This document shows positions 47,665 to 58,682 of a stretch of DNA of 64,000 nt, piece after piece. The notes under the pieces are model-generated. The model was given only the letters and a program-made list of their open reading frames with translations, was not told where the DNA came from and did not search any database. Position 1 is the first letter of the stretch; the number at the start of each line of letters is the position of its first letter. The stretch comes from Sordariomycetes sp. S80-01Y (Eukaryota > Ascomycota > Sordariomycetes), in contig JAXQJY010000033.1 in the NCBI GenBank assembly GCA_037042185.1, forward strand, positions 1,860,001 to 1,924,000, given 5' to 3'. Position numbers and translations under genes: made by a program.

Positions 47665-49035
47665 ATGATCTTCAAAGGAGAGAAATGGGCTTGCGAAGCC
47701 TGCGTTCGCGGCCACCGTGTCAGCAACTGCAACCACTCTGGTAAGTTTCATTTTGATTTTCTTTTCCTCGCGGTTGAGTGCGCGTGCGTCCGTCGTGGGC
47801 TGTGACGTCTGTCGCGACCCAGGACAGCCGCCAGCCTTGCGCAAACGGTGCCCCGCGAACCCACGAACCGAAGCGTGGCAAAAGCAACCTGCTCGCAACT
47901 CCCGCGCGGTGCCCTTCCTCCATGGAATACCTGCTGACCCAATTGCTCCCGCTCAGACCGTCCGCTTCAGCACATCAACAAGAAGGGTCGTCCTGTCACC
48001 CAGTGCGCTCACTGTCGGGCCCAGCGCAAGTCGCGGCAATCACACGTCAAGTGCGACTGCGGCGAGAAGACTAGCAAATGCGCCCACCTGCAACAGACTC
48101 CCGAGGGACACACCGACACCTGCTGCTGCAATCACGGCGGCAAGTGTTCCTGTTGCGGCAAGCGGGAGCCTGCCCTCGACACGGTTCCAGAGGCCGAAGC
48201 CGACGACGACAACCCGAACAAGGTGCTGCCGCGTCCAAAGCTTCCAAACCGCCGCCGACGAGCAAACACGATCCATTCCGACAACATGATGTCCTTTGAC
48301 GCCAACGGCAACCGAAAGCCCGTTAAGCACAACCGCACCTCCCAGCAGGTTGGCCCTTACCAGCTCAACCGCGTCAACTCTGCTGGCGCCAGCATGGATA
48401 GCTTTACCGAGGGCCGCAAGGGCGTTGACGCCCAGCGACGCGTCAAGTCCGAGGCTACTTCGCCCATGCTGCAAAACTCTGGCTTCCAGATGAACGGCGC
48501 CGTCCCGCCGCTGGATCTGTCCAACATCGACTATGGCTACACCAACAGCGGCCCCCCGAGTGCCTTCGACCTTTTCGGCGCTGGCTTCTCACCCGACAAT
48601 GACGCGCCTCTCTACAGCGCTGGCCTCAACCCTCCCCAGTCTGTTGACTGGGCCCAGTACGACTTCGCTGGCCAGAACGACGCTTTTGGCCCTTCGAGCT
48701 ACAGCGCCGCCGGCACTCAAGGCTTTGGCAATTTCCCCGACTATGCCAGCAACTCGGAATACCTCCCGAACCTGGTGAACACAACGTCCAACTCTGGGGA
48801 TGTCTCTGAGGCGGGCGACTGGAATCCTAATGTTTACAACAACGGTCTGGACATCAGCAATCTCGACCGCGACAGCTTTTACAAGGATGCTGATCAGGAT
48901 CCCAATGCTTTGGGCCAGACCTCCTTCTTCGACCAGGACGCGGTCTTCATCCCAAATTACTACGATGGCCAAGACGGCCTCGCTGATGAGACCATGAATC
49001 AAATGGGAACGGAGACCATGTGGAACATCGCATGA
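47665..49035 (+). CDS. Copper-fist transcription factor
   Basis: Exons 47665-47740 and 47957-49035 give 384 residues; the 216-nt intron lies inside the copper fist. The domain is complete: MIFKGEKWACEACVRGHR, zinc ligands C10, C13, C22 and H24, then the minor-groove motif KKGRP at 34-38 and QCAHCRAQRKSRQSHVKC. A Cys-rich stretch at about 65-105 (CDCG, CCC, CSCCGKR) probably forms the copper(I)-binding cluster, as in yeast Ace1 and other copper-responsive regulators. The basic RRRRA at about 144-148 may be a nuclear signal. The C-terminal 220 residues are Asn/Asp/Ser/Phe-rich and acidic, like an activation region. Activator or starvation type cannot be decided from sequence. A scan that begins at 48223 would miss the entire DNA-binding domain. 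Confidence 0.92.
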
Positions 49036-50716
49036 CCCACGGGCAGTCGTTATGCAAATCGCATCGACACGGTGTAAGCTTGGTTTGCCTGCCAGGCGCG
49101 CCGCAAGCGGTTGGAATTTCGTGGTCGCTGGTATTCTCGGCCGACTAGCCGGATGGGCGCCTGCGGTTCACGCCTAGCGACGGCACCGTTCCGCACACGA
49201 CATTTGACACTTCATTTATCAATTACGCACCGATAGAACTACATAAAGAAGGCTGCGATGCAGTGCGATGCAGAGACTGCTGCGTCCAGGGGAGAAAGCA
49301 ACGTTGATGGAGGCGGCAGGTGATGGGAGTTTACCGGCACACTGGTGTTTTTTGATTTCAGCATCAAAGAAAAAGCAAAGACTTTTGCATGAAACGGATG
49401 GCTCACAGCTGGAAAAGGTTGGCTTATATGCTCTCGCGGGACTGGTACTTGGGGCGTTTTCTTGGGTTTGACGATTATACGGTTCACGTTTTCTCTTCAT
49501 TTCGCGCGACCAGTCAATAGCTGCGTCGTTGCTTTGCTATAGACCATGCTGAATACAGACGTCTTTCGGGTCTTGGAGACTCGCCACGCAAATACCTCCT
49601 AGCTGTGCTCACATCGATGTGCTCCTGCCCCTGCCCCTGTCACTTTAATCATCACTCGAAACATGCATCGTTCACTCCTCGAGACCAGAAACCATCGCTG
49701 AGCGTCTTGGCCTCCTTGCCGAGATTCATCAACTCCGGGCCCGGGCTCGTGGAGTCTCCCCTCCGTCCAGCAGTTGAGCCCTCCACAGCCCCTCCACCCC
49801 ATAATTCATCTCCGACAGCAGGACGAACGAAGAACGCGCCGGGGGGGGGGGGGCACACAGGAACAAACACGACATGGCGGACGCACGAGATGTGCGCTCC
49901 TCGTGCCCCCCCCTGCCTTCCCTTCCCTTCCCTGACCCGTATTAAGTGACACTGAAAAGGACCCCCCCAAACGGCCTGGGTATTTTCGTATTTTCTAGCG
50001 TAGGATCAACACACAGATCCACGACCAGAGCACGGCCAAAAGGGGACATAAAGGGGGCGGGTTACTTAGTAGGGCTCCGAAAAAAAAAAAAACCACATTA
50101 AAAAAAATTGTTTCACAGCAGAGGGCGGTGTGTTGTCCGATTCAGGAGCAGGACGAGGGGGAGTTCGCCGAAGCTTGACGCCACCGCGCGCTGCGCCGAA
50201 ACGTGGGAATTGGGTTTTGACTACGTAGCATGTAGCGGCTGGGGGGGGAGAGGTACAGTAGAGAGGCTCAGAGTGAGGCTCGATGACATGCAGTAGGGCA
50301 TTGGTAAATCAGTCGCCATGTGGGTTTGGCTAGTAGCGTAGCGCGAGGGCTGGATGTGGGTGTGGGTGGGAGCGCTGAGCTAGCATACGGAGTAACAGAA
50401 CCCCGGTGCCAAACGGGCGGAGGGAGGGGAGTAACGTTGTTGGGGGAGGTATCGACGTTGTCGGCGTTACTGGATGGATAGAGCGGGCCTTTGATGGCGG
50501 ATGTGAAGTGAGGCAGAGCAGGGTGGGTGATGCTGAGAAGCAGAGAGATTCATTAAGCATGTTTCTAATTAGTAGTAGTGGTAGTGGTACAGCTCCGCCG
50601 GCGGTTTGAGCGCCCCTTTTTTTTCCCATATCACAAACTCCTGATCATTAGCAGACCCGCGCCGTTTTGGTTGGCTATAATTTACAGTTGTACAAGCTCG
50701 CGTCTATGTGGGCATC
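49036..50716. other. Intergenic, 1.7 kb, with homopolymer runs
   Basis: Convergent 3' flanks. It contains a 13-base G-run (49841-49853) and A-runs at 50080-50092 and 50100-50107. Small ORFs show no family. Confidence 0.5.
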
Positions 50717-53095
50717 TCACACGGCGGTGCTCAGATACCCCTGTGCGAGCGAGTTCCCACCAGCGGCGCCCTCGTCACCACCAGCCCCCGCAGCGCCGGG
50801 ACTGCCCTGATGCGCCGTCGCCAGATCCGCCAGATGCTGCAGGGTCGCCGCATCGACAGCAGACGATGAGGTGGGGCGCATCTGGTCCTGGAGCCTGTCC
50901 CGTATGCTGTCCCAGACGACACCCGGGTTGTCGACGATGCTCCGCGTCAGGTTGGCCGCTTCCTCGCGGGAGCCGTCCATCTTGGAGAGGTTGGAGAGGG
51001 CGAGGGCGATGAGGTAGCCGAAGTGGTTGGTGAGGGGGTTGCGCATCTCCTCGTTGGCCGAGAGGAGGTTGATGAGCTCTTTGGTCGGCCAGAGGAGCTC
51101 CGAGTGGATCGTCTCGGGGTTCAGCATGGTTACGACGAGACGGCAGTGCCAGTAGCAGAGGTGAACTAGGGGGTGGGTCGAGGGCTCGATGTGAGCTGGG
51201 AGGTCCTCGCGATAGTCCTCCAAGTGGTCGTGGAGAATGCCGGCCGTCGTCCTGTCACTCGTCGAGACGCCGGGCTCGAGTGAGGACGTTACGCGCGCAA
51301 TGCGACCCAGAACCTTCGATAACCCTAGGAAATAACGTCAGTGCATGTCATGCTTCGATCTCAGCCGCTACTTACGGAGAAGGTAGAAGCAAGTCTCCCC
51401 GATGATGTTGTGGACGCCGTGAGGGATGACTACGCTGTGGTCTTGGATCATTGTCGGTTTACTGGTTCCGACGGCGTGGAAGCGATCCATCAACACAATG
51501 GACCACCAAATGCGTATGAGCAGGTTGTCCTCGGAATCTGGATCAGACTCAGGATCTATAGCTGTGTACCTCCACAGCTGCATCTGCCCTGCTAATGCCA
51601 CACTACGAGCTAACAAGGACGGCAGTGTCACGGAGCCTCGCCAGTCGGCGTCAATGAGGAGTAGCATCAGCGTCTGCGCATGCACGATTCTCTCAGTCTG
51701 CGACCGCTGAGTCTCGCTGCCCTCAATGTCACTTAGCAGCAAGTTGGCGAGCTTGATGTTGCCGGAAGACGACTGTGCCACGGCCAGGAGGGCGTGCGTG
51801 AACGCTGTTCTGAGGGGCGAGGGACACAACGTGAGTAGTGCCTGTTGATGCGCCGGCGTCGTTGGGAGAATCGGATATAGAACCTGCAGCGTGCCTAGGT
51901 AGTCTTGCAGCACGCCATCATCGAGCTCTGGGACATCTTCGAAGCCTGTCATTGAAATATCCCCTCCTCCACTTGACTTCTGGAAGCCATCTGTTTTTGG
52001 AGGCACTGGTTGAGGTGCAAGCATGGCATTAGTGTAAGGGGTTGTGGGCTGGTCCTGCTGGGCTGTTGCAGGTTGGATAGGCCGATGATCAGAAGCCCAG
52101 GGCGACTGCCGTTGGGCGGCTGGTGACTCGAATTCTCCGCCAGAGATGCTCGAGTACGGTCGCTTCTTACTCGAGTCCTCGCCAGCGTTGCTGAGCCGCG
52201 ACCGGTCTCCGAAGAGAGTACTGAGATCTTCGTGGGATAGTCCTCCTTCAGAGTCGAGCTTGTTCTCGATGCTGTGAATTCGATCTGCAAGCTCTTTGAT
52301 GTACCCTTTGCTAGGGCCTCGCTTTTGGGGCACGCGCGAGAAGAGACACTTAATGTTGGACCGCGAGCAGCTTGAGCATGGCATGTCGCCATTGTCTAGC
52401 TGCGCGTCGCACTTGATCTTCTTGCGCCGACACTCATCGCAAGCACGCGACACCTTGGAGCGTTTCCGGGGGGGGATATTGTCCGCCATGACGTACTGTG
52501 GCGGTAGCTGCGCAGCAATCGAGGCAGGAAGGTCGTGCGGCATCATGGAATTTGATGTTGGCGTGTCGTGCAAGTAGGAAGTGTCATGTTGCTGTTGCTC
52601 GGCTTCGGGCTGAGGCATGATGCTCCTGAGGTTCGGGTCCTCCATGCCCATGTTCGCTTCCATGTTGGCGTTCATATTCGGATCGGTTGCAGGCATCATT
52701 GGTTCGCTTGCGATGTTATGGCCTAGCTGGGCTGCCAGCTGAAGCTCCTCGAGATTTGGCTGTTGATGGTTGTGCTGCTCGTGCTGCTGCTGCTGCTGCT
52801 GATGGTGTTGCTGTTCATGCTGCTGCTGCTGCTGCTGCTGCTGTGCATGCTCCTGGTGATGGTGATCAGACGTGTCGTGCTGAGACATCTCAACCTGCTC
52901 CTGCTTTTGGGCTGGCTCGTGCTCAGCGACATGATCCGCGAGGTGTTGCTCAGGGGTCTGTTCCGGCTGGTGGTGATCTGGCACCTCGTCTTGAGCATTT
53001 GAGTAGAAGGGCCCGGCGTTTGACCCTTCCGCGCCTGGAGAGGGATACGTCATGTTGGCTTGCGCCTCGGTGGCTTCGTCTCTATCGGGACCCAT
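50717..53095 (-). CDS. Zn2Cys6 transcription factor, Q/H-rich, resembling COL-26/BglR
   Basis: Two exons on the minus strand, 53095-51376 and 51324-50717, give 775 residues. The 50-nt intron is inside the regulatory domain. The start at MGPDRDE is chosen because the open frame further upstream has basic, non-conserved sequence. Residues 80-112 are a Gln/His tract coded by CAG/CAC repeats. The zinc cluster is C219-x2-C222-x6-C229-x10-C240-x2-C243-x6-C250 (SRACDECRRKKIKCDAQ), followed by RGPSKGYIKELADRIHSIE, a linker and coiled-coil element. The regulatory domain includes LDDGVLQDYLGTLQVLYPIL and LLIRIWWSIVLMDRFHAVG. The cluster plus the RGPSKGYIKELADRI element recalls COL-26/BglR, a Rgt1-like glucose-response regulator. 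That identity is a memory-based guess. Confidence 0.85.
52773..52842. repeat. CTG/CAG repeat tract coding for poly-Q/H
   Basis: CTG-rich trinucleotide runs on the plus strand, one of nine consecutive CTG units, read as Gln with interspersed His/Glu in the transcription factor. It is a likely length-variable site among strains. Confidence 0.75.
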
Positions 53096-54223
53096 CGCGG
53101 GCGCGTGTTTGCGACGAGGGGAGACGAGAGTTTGGCGCAGTCTCGGGCGGGTCTTGGATCCTGAGAAAGGCCTGAATGCGTACGCGACGACACTTGTCAC
53201 TCGAACCAAGTGCAGTTTACAATCAGCCGTGGTGCTTGACCAAAAGCAGCGCTTCGTGGCTGTCGCGATTTGTCGTTGGGTTGGGAGCAGGAGGCTGCAG
53301 GGAATGGTTAGCAAATCTATGTTGTCACTCGACACGTGCATCATGACGATGGCATCACGAGCGCTGCGCAAATTGCAGCGACGCAACACGATTGCGAAAT
53401 GTTGATGCTCAAAGCCACGTTGATGTTGAGGGTCAACTTACAACCTTGACAGCTTCGACCCGGATGATGATAAATGCGACGCGCCGCGTCTCGTCAACGG
53501 AATAGGAAGAACTCGGCCCCGTGGGAGCTGTGGGTGATTCTGGCTCGTGGGAAGATGTGGCCTGCAGCGCTGCCACCCGGAGATGGAAGAATTTTCGGCA
53601 TCCGGGGCGGGTTCGCTGACTAACATGTCTACCTGACTCATCAGGATCCCATCCCGACCCCTTTTTACCCCTGACGACGCTGATTCAGAGCGTCCAATTT
53701 CTTATCTTCTTGCGGCCGCACGGAGGTCAAGGAATACACGAGATTCAGCGACGAGCTCTGGGACCGACACCATTGGAGATTGTTGGTCGGCTTACGTGTC
53801 CCGCGCATTGTGACTTAGGATGCCGAAAGATTCCCAAGGCGAATCGCGTACGCTGCAGGGCCGAGAAACACACGAACAAGACCTTTGGGAAGGCTGAATG
53901 ATAGAATGGAGGGCTCATGAGATTTCTGAGTTAACTTTATCTCATTGACACGCTTTGCATGGCAACATGAGAGGGCTTATATGCAACTCGGAGATTTTCA
54001 GACCTAGTACCAAGAAAGCAGACGTCCTGTAGAGGAACAAGAACATCACGATCGATAGAGCTGTTCATAGTCTATTCTCAAAAGCTATTGGTCTTGAGAT
54101 GGGAGCTTCTTGGGACCGTCGCTGTTGGCATCAATCGCCATCTCCAGATAGGTGCAAACAACGGATAAGTAAACGAGAACTATATTCGGAGCTATTGGTG
54201 AATGGGTTCTTACTACAGAATAT
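53096..54223. other. Intergenic, 1.1 kb
   Basis: Upstream region of the Zn2Cys6 regulator and 3' flank of the aldehyde dehydrogenase. No gene was recognised. Confidence 0.5.
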
Positions 54224-55780
54224 TTAGAGCCTAAGGCCCATGTTTACATGAACGGCTTTCGTCTGCGAATACCCGGCGAGACCCGCCTCGCCCAATTCGC
54301 GACCAATGCCACTCTGCTTGACACCACCAAACGGCACACGGGGGTCCGAATCGTTCGAGCTGTTGATCCAAACCATGCCTGACTCCATACGAGCAGCAAC
54401 TCTGTGACCGCGCTCAATGTCTCGTGAGAAGACCGCTGCTCCAAGGCCGTACGAGGTGGAGTTGGCCAATCTGATAGCATCCTCCTCAGTCTTGAAGGGG
54501 GTGATGGATACGAACGGCCCGAAAACCTCCTCTTGGAATATCCTCATATCCTCCTTAACATCAATAAAAACAGTAGGCTCAATGAAGAATCCTTTACCCT
54601 TCCCGACGTTCTTGTAAGGTGCCCCGCCGGCAACGAGAGATGCGCCCTCGGCCTTTCCAGTCTCGATGTAACCCAGTATCCGGTCGTACTGCGCACTTGT
54701 GATTTGCGGGCCTTGGAAAGTGTCGTCATCGAATGGGTTGCCGACCTTGTTTTCTTGGCAAATACGCTTGAAGCGCTCCACGTACTCTTGATAGACGTCT
54801 TGTTGCACGAGGATGCGCGAGGTAGCAGTGCAAATCTGGCCTTGGTTCGAAATGATACCGACATGCCCCCATTTTGCAGCCTGGTCAATGTCGGCATCTT
54901 GGAACACGAGAAGGGGAGACTTTCCTCCGGTCTCCAGCGTGATGTTCTTCAGGTTGATGCTCGCAGCCTTCATAACCTGACGGCCAGTGGCAGTCGAGCC
55001 GGTGAAGGCGATCTTGTCGACGTCAGGATGCTCCACGAGTGCGGTGCCAGCCTCTCTTCCAAGACCGTTGACAACGTTGATTACACCAGGAGGGAAGCCA
55101 GCCTTGGATATCAAGGTGGCAAGGTATAGGATAGAGAGGGGGGTCTGTTCAGCCGGCTTGAGGACCACGGTGTTGCCGCAGGCAAGCGCTGGGCCTAGCT
55201 TCCAAGCAGCCATGGCGAGAGGGTAGTTCCAGGGAATAATCTGACCGCAAACACCAATTGGTTGCTTCAGGGTGTACGCAAACTTTTGAGGGGAGGTTGG
55301 AATCGTCTGGCCGTGCAGCTTATCCGCCCAACCGGCGTAATATCGCAATGTGGTGACCACCTCCCCGAGGTCTTCATTCAGGGCAACGCTGTAGGGCTTT
55401 CCGTTGTCCCAAGTCTCGAGCGTAGCCAAAATCTCTTTGTGCTGCTCGATGAGATCGGCGAACTTGTACATGATGTAGCCTCGATCAGTGTTCGAGATGC
55501 CACCCCATTCAGGGGAGCTCAAGGCAGCTCGGGCGGCGCGTACAGCAGCATCGACATCTTTGGCTGATCCTGATTCCACTGAGGCTATCTCACTTTCATC
55601 ACTGGAGAATGTAAGCTACGCTACGTGCCTTCATCGGCCCAGAGGTCCATACCTCGGGTTGATGCTCGTGATCTTGCTTCCAGAGCTACCCTTGACAAAC
55701 TCATTGTTGATGAACAGCCCCGTCGGCAGCTCAATCTGAGTCCCGTTGGGCGCTGTAAGATGGACCGTAGGTGCCGACAT
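54224..55780 (-). CDS. NAD(P)-dependent aldehyde dehydrogenase
   Basis: Exons 55780-55653 and 55601-54224, with a 51-nt intron, give 501 residues, the family norm. Substrate is oxidised by catalytic Cys300 (NQGQICTATSR) with general base Glu266 (LETGGKSP). IPWNYPLAMAAWKLGPAL, FTGSTATGR, EEVFGPFVSITPF and PFGGVKQSGIGRELG are all present. The frame stays open to an ATG at 55939, which would add a 53-residue Arg/Ser-rich, mitochondria-like leader. A TATAAAT at 55953-55947 sits only 8 bp before that upstream ATG, so transcripts driven from it should start downstream and use 55780. Both forms remain possible. AldA-type enzymes act in ethanol and acetaldehyde use, but this LETGGKSP variant could have another substrate. 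Confidence 0.92.
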
Positions 55781-57537
55781 TGCGCGAATGGAGTGATTGG
55801 AACAAACTGAAACCCTGGTGCAAGTGAATGAACTAAATGTTGAATGTTTAGGAGTAGGAAAAGTTTGTGGGTGTGCGACTTTGGTTATCGCTCTGTGAAC
55901 AGCAGGGCGAGCTCGATTGAGCAACCACGCAGGTGCCATTGGCGATATTTATAATCGGGTCAGCATTCATGTAGCTTGAGGAGGAGGAGGGACGGACGAC
56001 GGTGTTGGCGGCGTGTCAATGATTACCACCACTGTCATCCCCCCGCTCTGAGGCTACACTACTTGCTGTACAGGGTAGTCAGAGCGGCGCCCGCGGCGGG
56101 TCCCAGCGGTCGGCAAGGCGACGGATTGGCGACCACACCATCCCCACCATTGAGACGTGATGTGCTGCTCAAAAAAGTAAAAGTAAATCTAGAGCTCTAT
56201 GAGAGATGGCGATATTGACTGGCCGAGTGAGAGAGTTCATCAACTCCATTTGGCTCACTCAATGATCCACTAGTTGCACTTTTTTGCTACCAAGCCTGTG
56301 CGCTCTTGAGAGAGGCGCTTTGTGGTTGAATGGATGGGCCAGCGAGGACTGAAAAGACGAAACGGCATGTCGAGATAGGGAATCATCACTGCTATTTTAA
56401 CATGTTTCTGGGGCCAAATTTCTGCTCAGTCGATGATAGTTTGCGGCGGAGGTGCTATGTGGTGTCACGGCGTTGTCGAGGCCTGATGTTGGCAGACTCG
56501 AGGCACACGTGTTCCCTAATAACGTCAAACACACGTAGATGTGGTTGGCAAAAAAGTGCCAAGAGCAGTGAGTGGGCTGAAAGCTTAAGAGACGATCCGA
56601 AGCTAGTGCTAGACTAGTATTGTTGGAGTGTCCGACGTGTCTCTTGGATTCTTGGTGTGTCTAAGCTGGTTGGAAGGTTCAAAGAACATGGGGGAAAAGA
56701 ATCTCATGGGCCGACCAATGTCATCCTATAGACTATCAATCAACAATTTAGGGCCCTCAGGGACATTATCCCACGAGTGTTCCAGTGACGAAGTTTCAGT
56801 CTTTGCTTGACGCCCACGTAATTCCATGAAGGCTGCCGCGGACGCATTCACACGGTAAGAATATTGTGCACGCAATCAAGGCCGAATCACGTACAAGGAC
56901 GAGCTTTGCAAAGTTGTTATTGAACGAGGGATATTTGGAGGTCTGCGCAATGCTCGCCACTGTCACGGGCATTGGGCACGGTATCGTATCGGCTTCGCAA
57001 CAGATTGAATGCCGAAGCTTTCATGGTGAGTCGAGCATTCAGAGCACGCGTAGATAAAAGCCGGCAGAGAGTTGAATCCCATATGAACAGCTTGTCGGAA
57101 TATTTGATGTATGGACCTTGGTGCTTCTGAATTGCCTAGATTGGGTGATCTTGGTTGCGATGCTGCTGCCTTCTGCTCATCGTCCAGACTTGCCATCTGG
57201 CAGCTCTTCGAAGTCACCTTCCACCCCGAGTGTCTGCTCCCCCATGGTGTTTGGAACCATTGAGTCTTGTGAAAAGTACCCTTTCTTCTCGATTCTCTAG
57301 AACATCATCATCACAGCACTCGTGAGCTACAGCTCACTCGTTACTCCTTGAGAAGGTGAACAATCGTTGTTCCAAGTTAACATTTTCATTTCAGCCTTAT
57401 TGGTAAGCCTCAGGAGTTTAGTGATATTTGATAGATTTGCAGCTAACCGATTTCGAGCATTACATACGTTTCCCTTCGCCGTTTGGAAGCGAAAGTTTGG
57501 TCCAGATACCTCTCGCAGCGATCTCTCGATTATCCAG
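55781..57537. other. Intergenic, 1.8 kb
   Basis: Promoter of the aldehyde dehydrogenase (TATAAAT on the minus strand at 55947-55953) and an unresolved 5' region of the next gene. A minus-strand ORF of 77 codons from 57196 is open but unrecognised. Possible upstream exons of the next gene lie near 57400-57440. Confidence 0.4.
55947..55953 (-). promoter_or_regulatory. TATA box upstream of aldehyde dehydrogenase
   Basis: TATAAAT on the minus strand, 8 bp before the upstream ATG (55939) and 167 bp before the preferred ATG (55780). Its position favours the shorter protein. Confidence 0.5.
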
Positions 57538-58682
57538 ATGCTCCCACGATCCGGCTTTGCGTCCCTCCAAACCACTCAAGATACAAGATATGCGCAAACT
57601 CCTCCCTGGACTCAGTCGCAGGCGGATCCATCTTGGGTTACTGGCAACCCCTTCCAGCCCCTTCCCGCAGTTCGATGGTCAAACACAACCACAATGTGGC
57701 CAGGATACTACAAATCACCAGAACAGTATATAAAGAGGGCTCATTCATCCATCGTACTCCCCCAACGCTATATTCCTCGCGACCTGGGAATCTCTCGCGC
57801 GCTAAAGAGAAACGTCGATAGCGTCACTTCCAACGCGTTTACCGGACATGGAGCCATGTATGGGACCCGGAGTCTAAGCTTGCGTGGTTCAAACATCTCG
57901 AAAAAGCTTATCTAGGAGAAAACAGCGACAGAGGCATCGGCGAGCATCCCGTTTTCCTTGACCTTTGGTGGACACGGGTGACTTGGGCACATGCTGTGCT
58001 GTTTCACTCTCTCTACCCGAAAACCTTCTTTCAAATGCATGTTCTTTTAAACGATTTGGAGGCATACTACCCAGGTTGTGTGAATGTATACCTTCGGGAG
58101 AACATCAGAAAGTCTCAGGGTTTCATTGGCCGACTGACGGAAGACAATCTTTATCTTTTGAGCTTGACACGCGATGGACACCCAGGTCTTCTTTCCTCCA
58201 GGGTCATTGAGGACTAGGTTTCTAATACCGTCAGAAACAGATACGACCAGATGTGTGTTGTCAAACGTCACCAGCAAGCCCGGAGTGTCGATTTGTCACT
58301 TCCCGGGGCCCTCGACAGGTCAACCCTTCTCTCTAATACACATTCAAACAAGAGCAGCCAGTCTTGGCCAGATTGCGAAGCTGTCAGCTCTGTCAAAAGC
58401 CGCAGAGATGAGCTTGACCGACAGATAGAAGAGCTTGAAGGGATTGCGGAGGTTCGAAGGTCAATAGCAAGCGGGGAGGGGGACTATCTTGAGCAAGCCC
58501 AAAAACAGGATCCTCTGAAGCTGACGTCCCGTTTGAGAGCCCTCGACGAGGCAATTGAAACGATAACAACGTGTCTCAATCTTGCTTCTGGCCTGCTTGT
58601 ACCTATAGAGTCCGAGCTGTGGAGGGGAATGACGCGTGTTGCGATAGCAGACTTGGCTCTGGGTGGCCAGGCCGAAGCGTGA
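57538..58682 (+). CDS. Unrecognised protein, tentative three-exon model
   Basis: A consistent model is 57538-57753, 57822-58202 and 58251-58682, giving 342 residues. The middle exon reads well (RTWSHVWDPESKLAWFKHLE, FLDLWWTRVTWAHAVLFHSL, LLNDLEAYYPGCVNVYLREN). The last exon is helical (RRDELDRQIEELEGIAEVRR). Exons 2 and 3 lie in the same frame, separated by a TAG at 58215-58217. A 48-nt intron with donor GTCATT and acceptor GACCAG would remove it, but the donor is weak, so a real in-frame stop is possible. The first exon is the least certain: another frame at 57441-57530 (LTDFEHYIRFPSPFGSESLV) also looks protein-like. No family was recognised. Confidence 0.4.

Noticed and set aside
56963-57196. 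77-codon minus-strand ORF
   Set aside because: Somewhat protein-like, but without start context, homologue or neighbouring exons.
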